Notes: generated from the letters alone by a model not told the origin. Positions 36,101 through 49,500 are shown, counted from the first letter of the stretch. The stretch is DNA of 64,000 bases from Adineta ricciae (GCA_905250025.1 CAJNOJ010000190.1:62001-126000); one strand, 5' to 3'. Numbers and translations: made by a program.

Positions 36101-36176
36101 GATCAGATTTACTTATGACGATGCAAGTTGAAAGTGATAACATATTACAGACTTTTCATCTGACCTTCTGTTGATC
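36101..36176 (+). promoter_or_regulatory. Putative SECIS element of selenoprotein T
   Basis: 3'UTR hairpin with the kink-turn quartet ATGA at 36115-36118 and TGA at 36161-36163. The lower stem pairs GATCA (36101-36105) with TGATC (36172-36176). The upper helix pairs GATG/CATC and AAGT/ACTT around a small internal loop. An unpaired AAA begins at 36131, 12 bases after ATGA. A six-pair mini-helix GTGATA/TATTAC with an ACA loop caps it, as in form 2 SECIS elements. Folding was done by eye. Confidence 0.8.
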
Positions 36177-38085
36177 ATTAATTGAGGCAAGTGAATAAGA
36201 AACGATTAGTTAGCAAATTCGAAGTATCGAAGTCGATTGTGACAAGTGAAACTTTGGTCGAAACTTTTTTGTTGTTGTTCTCTTTGTTTTTACAGTATTT
36301 TTTCTACTATTGAATATCTTCGTTTGTCATGAATAAACCTTCTTTATGTACCACAACAAATTTCGTGAAAGATGCATCGCGTCAGCAAAATCATCTTGTA
36401 TTCTAGTGAAGATGGATTACAAGACTGCGTCATGTCTTGTATTGAATGATATTAGTGTAATTTGAGAAGATTGTAGACGTACATTTCTTCGAACGAGTGT
36501 CTCCGCGTGTCATATTACAAAGCTATCGTGATAGACAAGTGTTTTTACATGGATTTAGTTTGAGGTTGAGTGCTAAACAAAAGTGCATTTCCATACTGAA
36601 GACAATGTAGAACGAGAGTGTGATAAACGTTTGAATCATAATGTGATAAATAGGGAAAAGAAGAATCCTTAGCGAGAAACAATATTCTATAAAACTCCGA
36701 CAAGGTAATGGATTGTGAGTAGTGTAATGATTTCTGTATTTATTGTTCGTTTTTCAAAGTAGAAATCTTTACAACAGACATCTCATGATAAACAAGTCTA
36801 GTGTTCTCGGTATAAGAAGTTGGTACGTGTATTGCCTACGCTCTATCAGTGCATCTTGGATGTTAATGAATAATTATTTAGGTCACAACACGTTTACGTA
36901 GGAAACTCAACACATCATATGTTGTCATTCTTCAGTGCATAGATTTGTATATAAAATATGACTAGTGTGCCGTTAAAACCTATAATTTAGTAAGAAGTGA
37001 CAGTGTACTCTCGATATATTCATTCAGGCCACTACAATCTGTAGAAAAGCGTATATCCTTCTAGAAAAAATGCAGTTAGACGTTGTATTTTCAATTTGTT
37101 TTCACTATAGGTTGACACTGTGAAAAGAACAACCATGTACTCAGATAGCCTGTGGAGTTCTTTGTGAGCTTATATATTAAAATGTTCAAATGAACGTTTC
37201 TTTTTTCTTAACAAATTCCAGAACATTAAAAATACCTACATCGTTAAAGATTTATCTTCTGATATTAAAAATAAATTACACAGCTATAGTTCTGTAATTA
37301 ATTCGTAATATAGCATAGAAAATTTTATAAAACGAATCATAATTAAATCTTTAGAAAATCTGATGTTACGATTCTCTGCATTATAGTGTAAGTTATGACA
37401 GAGAGAAGAATACAATTTTCTATTTCTATGCATCAGTTTGTACAAAAATTCATAGTTCAGTTGAGTTCATGACTATTTTCTTCCTCGTGTCAATCTATAG
37501 CGACAATGTATAGAATACACAGAGTCTAAGTATTTTTTTCTCCGATAGATCTAATTACTTTTCCTTCAACAACAATTTACAGTGAGAAAAGGTTCAAACC
37601 ATCGAGTACAACGTTCCTTTCCTCTCAAAAACATACGTAGCGTCGTATTAGATCAGCTGTCTGCTGTTAATTATTATAGACCCAAGCGAATTTCCCTATG
37701 CATAATAACACTGTCAAGTTTAGTAATAGAAAATTCGATAACATCATTCCAATATAGTCTTTCACTTTCAACCAGATCACAGTGTGAGCAATTGTGACAA
37801 CGCACAGACATTTTTCGTTGATAGTTTTGTCATCTTCACGCGAAGGCAACATTTCTTTGAGCGATTTCACTTAGAAACATTCATTTTTCTGTGAAACCAT
37901 GCATAAATACGTCAATTTGTCTAAGGATGGGTTGATAGGAGTATCTTGTTTGATAACATGCAGACATTTTACTTTATTTGATCGCTTTATTATTGTTCGT
38001 GTCTTATAAAAGATAATAGGAAAACTTCATTCTATCTTTTCTCAGAGTGATAGAGTACAAAAGGTACAAGTTAACCAGCAAAACA
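36177..38085. other. Intergenic, no gene seen
   Basis: 1.9 kb of A/T-rich sequence upstream of opsin B; no coding or repeat structure recognised. Confidence 0.45.
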
Positions 38086-39669
38086 ATGGTATCGAATGAT
38101 AATCCATTGGCACCTTTGAATATGAACGCATCAGTATCAGATATATGGTATTATGGAACAGGCCTATTTTCTCTTCTATGCTTATTGTGTGGATCGCTAT
38201 CAAATGGTTTAGTTCTCTACGTATTCATCAGGTAAAACATATTCAGTACTTGCCGTTCTCTTTTATGAAACTGAGCGCATAATTTTGTTTGAATAGAAAT
38301 TCCAGTCTACGACAACCGAGAAATTTATTTCTTATTAATCTTGCAGTTACCGACCTTGGATTACTCCTGACAAGTAATTTGTTACATACAATTGCATCAT
38401 TTAATAAGCAATGGCCATTCGGAAAAATAGGTAATTATTTTCCCTTAAATAAATGTTAAATTATCGAGGTACTAGTAGCTTCTGCCTAGAGCGCAGCCTC
38501 CAGTTGCCCTATTTTTGCTTTGTGACCTGTTAAATTGCTTTTGATTTGATCTATGTCACATTTCACTCAGCACCGTTCAAAGAGATGATATCTCTTGAGA
38601 TAGATATTTGGTCTTCAGATAAGCGTACTTCCTCCTAAGAGTGGGACTTTCCTGACGACAGTTGAAAATATTTTCTGTTGAACCAGCCAATTGTAGATTC
38701 AAACATTGAAGTGAACTTCCTAGCATGTTATGAATCAATTCCTAGGTTGTGACTTCTATGCATTCTCCGGTGGTCTTTGCGCTTTCACATCGATTGCGAC
38801 AATGGCTGCAATTGCTCTCACTCGACTCGTCGCTGTCCTCCGACCATTCAGTTCATTGAAATTAACTACAACTGTGACATTAAGTATGTATTTTTAATTC
38901 GCATTGAGCCTCCTGATGTTCGTGTTCGATATTGATAGAATGTATTGCATGCTGCTGGCTGTATGGTCTGATCTTGATGATCGCACCGTTCTTTGGATGG
39001 AGTCGATTCGTGTTTGAAGGATTTGGCACGAGTTGTACATTTGATTATGTGTCGAAAGATGTGTGGAATCGAGTATTTATGTTGATATTGATAGTTGTTG
39101 GATTTTCGGTCCCATTAGCAATCATTATTGTATCATATTCGTTTATTCTGGTAAAATTAACGAATCGTGGTCGTCATCTCGTATACAAAAGTTATTCATG
39201 TACGGGATTTCAAAGGAAACCGAAACTAGGTAGATTGTATTTTTTTGTTCCAATTAGCTCAACTCATAATGAACCATTTTCCAATGAAGGAAAAGTCATT
39301 TTCACATTTAATGAAAGTAATCAAACAAAACGAGACATACGTCGTACTGAAATCCGAGTTACTCGCACTGCACTAGTAATTTGTGGTATCTATGTAATGT
39401 CGTGGACTCCTTATGCCTTAATGACTATTGCAGCTCAATTTGGTTTGGATCGTTTGGTGAATGTCTATTCAGCATCATTAATTACTTTATCGACAAAAAT
39501 ATCAGCCTGTATAAATCCTTTCATATACGCACTTTCATCTTCGGCGTTCCGCCGACATCTGGGTTTTTATTCGAATCTTCTTTTTGCGTGTCGAAAACGC
39601 TCCAACTCATTGTCAACATCGACTTTGAGTATACATCGGAAAACTGGAACCCCTTCTACAATTCGATGA
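38086..39669 (+). CDS. Opsin B (retinal-binding GPCR)
   Basis: Paralogue of opsin A on the opposite strand. Exons: 38086-38231, 38297-38430, 38746-38883, 38939-39669, giving 382 residues; intron positions and phases match opsin A exactly. The N-terminus has a glycosylatable NMNAS. The Schiff-base lysine is in LSTKISACINPFIYALSS, with NPxxY six residues on. As in A, the E113 position is Tyr, E181 is Glu, and the ERY motif is TRL. The third cytoplasmic loop is long and different from A (GFQRKPKLGRL), as is the Ser/Thr-rich tail (KRSNSLSTSTLS). The different cytoplasmic loops suggest the two may couple to different partners (inference). Intron 2 is the longest at 315 bp. Confidence 0.9.
38746..39138 (+). 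repeat. 393-bp near-identical tract shared with opsin A
   Basis: Inverted partner of 23189-23581. Spans exon 3, the whole 55-bp intron 3 and the first 200 bases of exon 4 (TM3 to TM5). The flanks diverge abruptly on both sides. Confidence 0.85.
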
Positions 39670-39840
39670 GTTTTTTCCAAGAAATTCAGGATAATTCTGT
39701 TTATTGTATATTATTCAAGATGAAATAAATGTGAAAAAGAATCTCAAATAATCTGTTTTTACTTTAGTTTCTTGTTTATACAACACCGGAATGTGAAAAG
39801 ATACAAAAAGCAAGTGTACGCCCATATACAAATGAAATAG

Positions 39841-42800
39841 TTAACCAATCTCATAATACTGATGATCTTCATCATGAATTTGAGTTTTTTGAAGCAATTG
39901 TTCATTCTGTTCGTGAGAGATATTAGTTTCATTTGCTGGTAGTTGATATCGAAATGTACTCAGGCGATTTGGTAATAAGTTATTCGGTATACTCGGTAAA
40001 TAAGAAGTTTCATGAACTAAACATGATCGTCTATTGTATTGATTATGAAAAGATATCGGCCGAGATAAATGAGTCGAATAATCTAAATTTTGATTGCATA
40101 AAAGCTGCTTATTGTTAAGATCGGATGAGTGTGCTGAACTGTAACCACTGCTACTTGTATTGTCTGGTAGCGAAAAATGTTCAAGTGATTTTGTATCTAG
40201 AACAGGGTTAGCTATTTGAATAAATCTTATGCAAAGTGAATTCATTGACTCTTACGCAGGTGATTTGAATTTCCATTTGATTTCATAAAACAGCGAAGCC
40301 ACTAAAGTAAAAACGCAATCATTGTTTTTCAAAAGAAATGAACATTGAATGATTACCGAGGAATGAGATTTGTTCCAACAACAAAATTTGCCGAAAGAAT
40401 TTTGAATATGTTTTTGTATCAATCCGTAAAAGATGAATATCAATAGTCCATGAAGAGAATTCAATAGAGTAAAGATATATGCAAATGATATTGTTTGACT
40501 ATAGAGATAAACTAATGCAATTATCCACGTTAAACCAAATAGAATCGATATGATCGACATATCACGCAATGAACTTCTAAAAGTTAGACATTCCATTCAG
40601 ATTCCAACATGAGATTTCCATTGACAAACCTGATTTCACTAATGTATTCCGATGGTTTCAATTTGCTACATATCGAGTAGATTGATATCATAAGAAAACA
40701 AAGATTCGCCTAGGAAAATCAATCTGAATACTTCGAAATCCATCGAACTACTGGTTACTTACAAGTATTAAAAGGATAAACGGTATTGCGAATGCCCAAA
40801 TAAATGAATTATCGTGTGATAACCAACAACTAAAAGATTTCGTAAGACAAAGAGATAAGTGAACGATCTTTTCGATATATGACGTACTATTGATTCGACT
40901 CGTTATCGAGTTTTGCTGATAATGATATGGAAAGAAACACGATTAATAACGGAAATCCATATGAATATAAAGAATAGGCAATTAAACGTATACGATCGAT
41001 TTTAAATACATGTTTTAGAGCGATTAACAATTCGATTCCATCGACGAACATCCAGGAGATACTCGCAAGGAGAAAATAATCCAATAGAATCGATATAATT
41101 CGACATCCGAACTAAAATCAAGCAAATAAATCGTTTTCCTACTTGCTCGAACTCTATTTACTTTATATCTCGTTTGATCAATACCAAACAGGAATAATAT
41201 TTGAACAATAATTAAACACAACAACATATTTGTATGAAGAATACTTCGAACAGTTGTCAAATCATCATCAACATTCGTACGGGATCTAGATAAGTAAAAT
41301 TTTGTAAAACATATGCAAGGTCAAGATGTATAAACTTATCAAAAGCTCATTTATGAAGTGTCATTAGAATCCGCTTCATCAATTCGATTGCGTAATTCAT
41401 TTCCCCGGGAAAATTCTTACCGTATGATAATCAGTAGAATGATTGTGAGTAGAAGACATAAGATGGATATTATACAGCCAAGTTTCGATATCGACAACGT
41501 CTGATTTCTAGTCCATTTGCTTATCGACTGCAATGAGAGGTGATAGAAGAAGAAGAACTCAAAGTATTTTGTCAACAAACCTTTTCAAAGTTTGTTAATA
41601 GTGCGAACGTGCTCAGATGATTACATAAACATATCGAATGGGTTGAATTTGTTGATACTAATTGACAACCATCAGTAGCCCATTGCACAACACTGCAAAG
41701 AGGGAATGAATGGGATGAGAAGAGAAAGCATTGAGATTTGTTTACTTTTCGAAAGTTTTCAAATAGGCACAAGTTGGAATTCGATCAGATGCATTCAAAT
41801 GACGAAATTCGATTTGAATATCTCCATTCACTTGACCTTTCGGTGAAGAATAAACAGTCACCAATTGACTATTTAATAAATTCGTTTGAATGGTGAAGAA
41901 TATCAATTGAAATTTGACATCGAGAATTTTCTCAGTTGGAAATGAGATTGACACAAATTGATCCGAATTTTGAAATCGAGTTTTTTTCGAATCAATAGAA
42001 AATTCTACAAATGAACACATGCTATCGAATCAGAAAACAAATGATATTTGCTTACCAAGATGAGAATGTATCGACGTGAATGATTTCGATAAGCGAAGTA
42101 TTTTCAATCCGAGATATTCCATTTGTTTAATCATTCGATAAGTCACATTCCAATTATATTCTCGCTCAACTAGTTTATCAATAAATGCAAGAAGTTTCTA
42201 GAAGAACAAAAGTACATAGTAACATTCCTGAACTGATTGATCGATCGGACAAACTTTAGCAGATTGGACTGATGAGATATTCTTCAGATATCGATCGATT
42301 CTATTCAAATTCTCATCAATCGACTGATTGATCTCGTCTAAACACTCGTCATTGAAATCATTTCTTGCTCTTGACTTCTAGAACACACGAACGAGAGAAA
42401 TTCATCAATTAATCAATTCTTCTCGCTCTTGTTTTTTTTTACATCGATGTGCAAGTGATAATGCATGAATGGATTGAAAAATGGACATTGACATATAACA
42501 TGACTAGCGTTCGAACACATTGATTGACATGCAAAAAACATATTTGTCGAACTAGATCAAACAAAATATATGATTAGAGGATGATGGGCAAGTTTGTTTC
42601 TTTGTTTTTACTCGAATTCGAATGAGAAATTCGTCGAACGATAAGCGCGACATTGATAATAATAGGAATCTGATGGCTAAAACGAGAAGGAAGATTTCAA
42701 GGTAGATGCGAAGATTTTATGCATGAAATATGTCTTTTCTTCAACAAAGATTATCTGTTTCATGTCGGACGTATGATTGATGAGTAGAAAAAGATTTTAT

Positions 42801-44409
42801 CTTTCGAATATTATTGATCAACATTCCACTGTCCCGACGAAGATCATAGGTCATAGGACAAATGAGTAGACACTCACCGGTCGCCGAAACATCACGGTCA
42901 CATTGCCTGTCTGTACTAAATTGAAATCATTTCCTTGTTCAATTAAAATAACTGATTGATTTTTCGTATCGATAACCATCATGGGTAAATTAGCATGTGA
43001 ATGTTCTTTGATAATATCCGTTCGGTCGAGAAGAATTCGATTAAATGGAATGTTACTTTCTCGATCGTAATTATTTGCTAAGAAATGAATTTGACTTTGA
43101 TTGAATTTCGGAAAGTGAATTTCAAAGATTAAATTCTGAAAATCAATTCCAAACGAACTCGTTCCCAAACACGATGAAAATGTCATTCTTTTGAAGGCAC
43201 TTAGGAGGCAATCGAATGATTGACTATTCTCATCATCATTCGTCGGTTCGTTCCAATTGACAAATGACTAGACAGAAAAGTGAAAACTAAATTCAATAGT
43301 TGATGACTAAAGGACACTACAGACAAGAATGCATAGATTCTCCTTAGGCAATAGTCGATTGATTAGCCAAAAATTACATTGAAAGACATAGCCATTGGCC
43401 TGACGATGTGTTGATAACTAATCATAAGAAACAATGAAGAAAAATCTCGATCTAAAATAAACATTACTTGATCGGATTGTTTTATCGGACATTCACAATT
43501 AGTATAATTTGCTTTTGACCACTGATGATTTGATTGACAAAAACGTGAAATTTTTCCTGAAGAAACAAATGAATACATTTCAACATTCAGATTCAATTGT
43601 TCATTGATTACCATGACAAGGAGAAGGACATGAACGAGATTGACTGGTGTTAATCGGTGTTTTAACCCAATGAAATCCTTGAAGATGTTCTTCTAAACAA
43701 ACATTTTCGACGAATCCAATTATCTGTTGATTATCTAAACACAATTGATTCAGCATTGACTTTTTCATTCGGATTAAGCAATCTACTGTATCGACATATG
43801 TTTGACGGACACGAACAAGAGAAATCTTCTTGAATTCTTTGAATACATCTAATATCTCTCGATTTGGAACAATTCGCGAACAATTTTGAACAGATTTGCT
43901 CTAGACAACAAGAAAATTCGATCACAAATTCCGTCTTTTTATCACATTTACCTTTGTCAATGCATCGGTAGTGAACTTCGAAATGTTTTGGGATGGTTGA
44001 TCCGCACGGATCTGTGAAGATCTGATTATCAATTAACATTTGACATGTCGATTTGTCTTGACAGCTAAACAGCATAATTGAAATGACAAGAACAGATAAA
44101 AAAAAGTCGTTTTTCCTACCGAAGTTTTGTTTGATACTTAGATTGTTCAATATTTGCACATGTTTTCTCAAATGTCCGACCTGTTAAATCATGATTACAT
44201 ATTCTTTGTGATGTTCGTCCATACATGGACCGTACAATTTGAATTGTTTCATTTATATTTAAACATTTAATAAAAAGTAAATCATTTTCACACACGTGTT
44301 GAATAGTTACATTGGGCAAATCGATGGAAAGTGAACTTTGATGCGAATAACAATGTTGGAAACTACTGAGTAAACTTACAAACAGCAGACAATAATAACA
44401 TTCATCCAT
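39841..44409 (-). CDS. Latrophilin-like adhesion GPCR
   Basis: Adhesion-class receptor with domain order SUEL/RBL lectin, cysteine-rich hormone-receptor-like, GAIN, GPS, 7TM. The ATG at 44409 follows an acceptor-like TACTTGTAG directly. The lectin domain spans the first two exons ([13 protein letters not shown], then [22 protein letters not shown]). The HormR region reads GFHWVKTP and [18 protein letters not shown]. The GPS at 41770-41590 has VVQWATDGC and [13 protein letters not shown], with the HL/S autocleavage site intact. TM helices follow at about 41500-40350 ([65 protein letters not shown]). The tail, 40245-39841, is cytoplasmic. There are at least 14 exons. The join between 43960 and 43740 is unclear: the frame entering from the lectin exon is not the one that reads on into HormR. 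Confidence 0.85.
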
Positions 44410-44436
44410 CTACAAGTAAAGTTTTCAAGTCGAATC

Positions 44437-44703
44437 ATGCAGATAAATGACTCACTATATGAAGATGATAAATCTATCAGTATAGACAGAGAAGCAATAA
44501 TCGCATTAGACGCTTTTATTCATGCAGAAGATGATGAATCTGATTGTATCTTATACCTTCAACAATTCTTTATCTACCTTCAAAAAAAACATCGAATTCC
44601 TTCTGAAATCAAATTAGGAAACAACAGAAGAGATGTTTCTCAAGAGAATCTGAACTTCAGAATGAATCATAACGGATGTTCCCGAAAGAAACATCGTTCC
44701 TAA
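44437..44703 (+). CDS. Possible small hypothetical protein
   Basis: ATG ORF of 88 residues divergent from the latrophilin gene by 27 bp (MQINDSLYEDDKSISIDREA; acidic N-terminus, basic C-terminus). Codon composition is not obviously non-coding and a TTTTCAAG acceptor-like site lies 7 bases upstream. There is no domain and no second exon, so this may be chance. Confidence 0.2.
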   Translation: MQINDSLYEDDKSISIDREAIIALDAFIHAEDDESDCILYLQQFFIYLQKKHRIPSEIKLGNNRRDVSQENLNFRMNHNGCSRKKHRS

Positions 44704-46573
44704 TGAAAATTCTCATTCCCGTAGGTTTGACCGATGTCGATCATTTCCGTTCGAACGAAAACTAAAGAAAACAATATAACTATTTCTATTGATAATGAAA
44801 TAAAATAAGCACAACACACACACATACTCATCAACTGATATCATTTTACATTGGTGTAAAGAGGGTAAGAGAGAATATAACGAACAAATATTTGTATATC
44901 GAGAAAGGAAAGGACTACTAGAGTGGAAAATAAACACTGAACAGAAGTAAATACATCGACAATGGATTAGAAATCTCTCTTGAATCAAAAGTTCAAGGTT
45001 TTTGCCAAGCGGATTGATCTGAGCAAATCCTCTTCACTTACTACCGTTGAGCATTGCACAAGGTTAACATTAATTTCTAAAAGGCACACAGAAGAAGAGA
45101 ANAATGAAGCCATTTTCGACACTCGGCGAGGAAATTCTATTGCGTCAATACCTTTCAAAATGATATTATATGTTGTTACTTTTTTCCCCGTACCGATACG
45201 AGAGAACAAGAAAAGAAGTAAACGCCTTCCGGAATCGATTGTCATTGTCCGCTTTATATAAATGAATGTAGACGAGAGTTTAGGTGACATAACTTTGTCT
45301 GATGAATTGGACATTCTTTTTTTTCCCCTATCAAACAAAAGAAGTGTCTAATGATAACTAAAGAGATGGCGAGGATGTTGACCGAAGTGAAAAGGTCAGT
45401 GATTGTTTGGACATTTTTTTTATGATCTAAGCCGCTCATTTCTATGTATGAAAGAATGTCCTCACTAACGATATCACATCTTATCGGTGTACGTTAAGCG
45501 AAACCTTACTAAACAAGCGTATCACCGACTGTCTCGCGTCACAAGTCAGACATTGAACATACGATGATCCATTATCTTTTTTTTAATAGATAATGGTTCT
45601 TTCATCACTCTTTCGTTTTCTTTTTTTATATTAGCCAGACATACATTTGACTTGGTCATCAAATGAATGAATGAATGAATGACTCGTCAAGTGAGTTGAA
45701 TATGACACCAAACAACATACTCAAATCTCGATTAACGGACGAGACATCGACTCCAAATGTGTTAAATGCATTTTTCTTCTTTCATTTTCTCCTCGTATCG
45801 GTAGAGAAAAAAAAAAGTAACGACATGTAAATCATTGAGAGAATTATCCTTATTCAGAGAAGTCAATGATGCGAACTAACTGGCGCGCTAAAGTATTCCA
45901 ATCTAGATGCAAAAGAAAAGAATTACTAGAATCAACTTACTTTTCGATTGTGAAATTGCTCGTCATCGACAGTCGATAATGACTGTATCGAGCAAATCTG
46001 TTTGTATATAGAACGATAGATGTGATGGGCATCTCGTTATGGTATACGAACGATTAGTTTTGTTTTGAATGCAGATGTAAACATCACTGCCGGAAGTTGT
46101 CTATCACTGGTAAACGAGTTTGATAAAGGAGAACATTATGAATTAGAAACGAACTTAACCATGAACGAAACTGTTCGGCATGCCTTAGTCGAACCTTTCG
46201 AATACAGATTATATCATCGAACGTGATTACGTAAAATCCAAAGACAATTATGTGTTACAAATGATTTAGCATATGGGAGATATCAATACGTAAACAATAG
46301 CTTCGCGAAGTTAGTTAATTATTTTCTTTTTTATACAGATCTAAAATATCTTTCTATATATCCGAAGTGATACAATAAAATTTTGATGAAGACAAAGAAG
46401 AAACGAAACAAAAAATAGACATCACTAAAGAGAAATATATCTATACAACATGAAATCAAACAGTATATAAAAAAAAAGACAAAGAGAATTTAAACAAAAA
46501 TGAGTCTTTCTTTTGTTATATATAGCAGAAGAAAGTTCGATGTTGAGCTGTAAAAAAATAGATTTTCCCGTAA
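44704..46573. other. Intergenic with displaced kinase-exon copy
   Basis: No complete gene. It holds a 68-bp copy of a protein kinase exon at 45103-45170, one N at 45102, an ATGA tetranucleotide run at about 45662-45681 and other A/T-rich sequence. Confidence 0.5.
45103..45170 (-). pseudogene. 68-bp displaced copy of a PKG kinase exon
   Basis: Matches 46973-47040 with one mismatch (ACTC against ACCC). On the minus strand it would encode [20 protein letters not shown], part of kinase subdomain X-XI. No splice sites or neighbouring exons accompany it, so it is a fragment. An ambiguous base lies immediately beside it. Confidence 0.75.
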
Positions 46574-49500
46574 TTAGAATTCTTTATCCCAGCCGGTTAA
46601 ATCATCGTCAGGTTCGGCAGAATCGTCTTCGGGAAAATAATCAAAATTTTGTGTATCAGCATCATTTTCAACCTAAGACAAATATAAAGATTTCTCTCTT
46701 TCTTTCACAAAGAAAACCTCTACCTTTGGAATATACGGTGCTGTCAATGTTCCTTTTTTCAAACATTCCCAACTAAATCCTTCGAACCATCTAAAACAGA
46801 AATTGTTTAAATATATTTGATAACTTCAACAGTGCTCTACTTGTGCTTTTGAATATCTGAGATACCGCCTTTCTGGTAGCCAATACGTTCTACAGGATTT
46901 TCTCTAAAGAACAAAACATGCAATTTCTCTTTGGAGAACAGATATGTATACCGGCATAATCGCTTGATTAGTAATGAAGCCATTTTCGACACCCGGCGAG
47001 GAAATTCTATTGCGTCAATACCTTTCAAAATGATATTATACGTTTTCATTGGATCTGAACCAGAAAACGGCGGACTATATCGAAGAAGCAATAGATTCAT
47101 GGTAGAAGTACAATTGTGTTCTTACTTTCCATTAATAAGTTCGAAAATCAAAATACCAAGTGACCAACAATCGGCAGCCATATCATGACCTTTATTCAGA
47201 ATGATTTCTGGCGCAACGTATTCTAAATACGCAAGACTCAACGATTAATTTTTCGTGATAATATTCAATCAGAACTTTCTACCTGGTGTACCACAGAATG
47301 TCCACGTTTTCCGTCCGAGACCAACTTTTTTAGCAAAACCAAAATCCACCTAGATAGTACGGATAGAATTTCGGTTGATTTGATTGAGATAAATATGATA
47401 ATTTAATCTTCGACTTACTAATTTACAGTAACCTTTGCTATCTAACAACAAATTTTCAGGCTGAAAGAAAAATGAAAATGATTTCTTGGTGTTCCGTAGA
47501 GAAACTTTTCTTACTTTTAAATCACGATAGACAATTCCTTTGCTGTGCAAATAAGCAAATGCTTCGATAACACAAGCACTATAAAAACGGACTTCTGGTT
47601 CTTCGAAAAACACTCGATTGCGCAATAATGTCCACAGTTCTCCACCTAAGCAGCATTCTAACAACATGTAGAGATATTTGCGATCTTTAAATGTCTTGTA
47701 TAATCTGAACGAACGAGAGACAACATTTTCTATCAGATATCGAAGTTCGCTAGATGATTATTTACCTGACGATGAAGTCTGATCGAGTTTCCATCATAAT
47801 GTTTCGTTCGCTCATTACATGTTCTTGTTGTTTCATAGCAACAATATGCTGTTTTTTCATCTGTTTTAAACTGTACTTTTTCGAATTGCGTGAATCATTC
47901 GCCTAAAGTACTAGCAACTGAAGAGTTTCAATGAGATCAGAATGAGTTTTACCAATTCAACACGTCCGAAGCCACCGACACCCAATGTGGAAATGATCTC
48001 AATATCAGCCAAACGTAGATTCTTCAAATCTCTTTCATCTTCACCACTAATAAACGTTGTACTACGCAAGACAATCAAAGATACTGTCGACAATACTCAA
48101 ATTTGTCGAAACATACTTTTTTCGCGCATATCGAACAGATTCTTCGCGTTTAAACCGCGATAATTCATCAGCTATCATTTCCCGATAGCTTTGTCTGTCA
48201 AGCACAAGACACGTCACACCATTTGGATCGTCAGCAATAACATTAAATGGTCGAGTTTCCTCTCTGAAATAATAAACAATGTTAGACGAAAAGATCGATC
48301 ATCTTTCGATCTTTACGATTGCAATGCCGCTTCTCCAAACGAATCCCCACGTTCCAAATGTCGAACATAGACTGCACTATCCCATTTCGACTTCGCTTGA
48401 GTGATCTGAGCTCGTCCTAGGAGAATTTTTCAATAGAATAGCTACATGATTGCTATTTAAATAGCAGTTTCACATACCTTTAGCAACAATGTAGAATGTA
48501 TCACCTTTGGCACCTTGTCTGACAATGTATTCTCCATCGGTGTAACTAACTTGATCAACAGTATCTGCGATCTTGCTGAGAATATCTTCACGAACAGTTT
48601 CAAATGTTTTGACACTAGGAAAGCAGAAAAGCAGCACATGTAGAAGATTTTCATTCGATGGAAGAGAGATACTTTTTCAATAATTCAATATGTTCAGTTT
48701 GCTTCTGCATGCCAGCTCGCATCATAATTGCTTGAAATGTTTGACGATCCACTGCCCATAGTTTACAGTGTGACAAAGCTAAAAATTTTCAGAAAAATAT
48801 TTCCAACAAGTTCACTTAGTCGTTCTACAAAAAATCTTTATTACCTTTAATCGATGCAGTACGAGTACAATTATACAGAATAGCTAATTCACCAAACACT
48901 CGACCAGGTCCCATGGTTGTCAATATTTTGTTGAGTTTACTTACTTCCACTGTACCCTCTAAAGTGTTCAAAGCGAATATTAAAAAAAAAAAGAAAGAAG
49001 AAGTTTAATTTCGCTGTTCATTACCTTCCATAATGTAGACAAGATTACCAACATCACCTTCTTTGATAATTAAACTATCATTTCTCTGTTCCAATGGATA
49101 CATGCAATCCACAATCGACATTATCTGGTCCATTTCGAGATTTTTCATGAAGTCATTATTCAATATAGCATCACGTAGGAATTCTTTGGTCCTATTGGAG
49201 AATAAGTAATGCAATCATTAGACTAATTCAATTGTTCTTCTATTTATAAATATAAAATTTGTCAGTGCAAATAGGAAACGCTGATGTTGAAAGGTCGACC
49301 TTCATGGTTAGTTATACATCGAAACTTTGATGTTTATAGCAAATGTGCTCGATGAAACGATTAGAGTACTTTTCATTTCCATCGCGAAAAAACATCTGTT
49401 TCGAAGGAAAGCATATGTAACAAATTATTGACGAGTTTCGGACTTACATGGTATGTACAATTAGTACATTGAAGAGCAAAGTATCTTACATGATCGTTGA

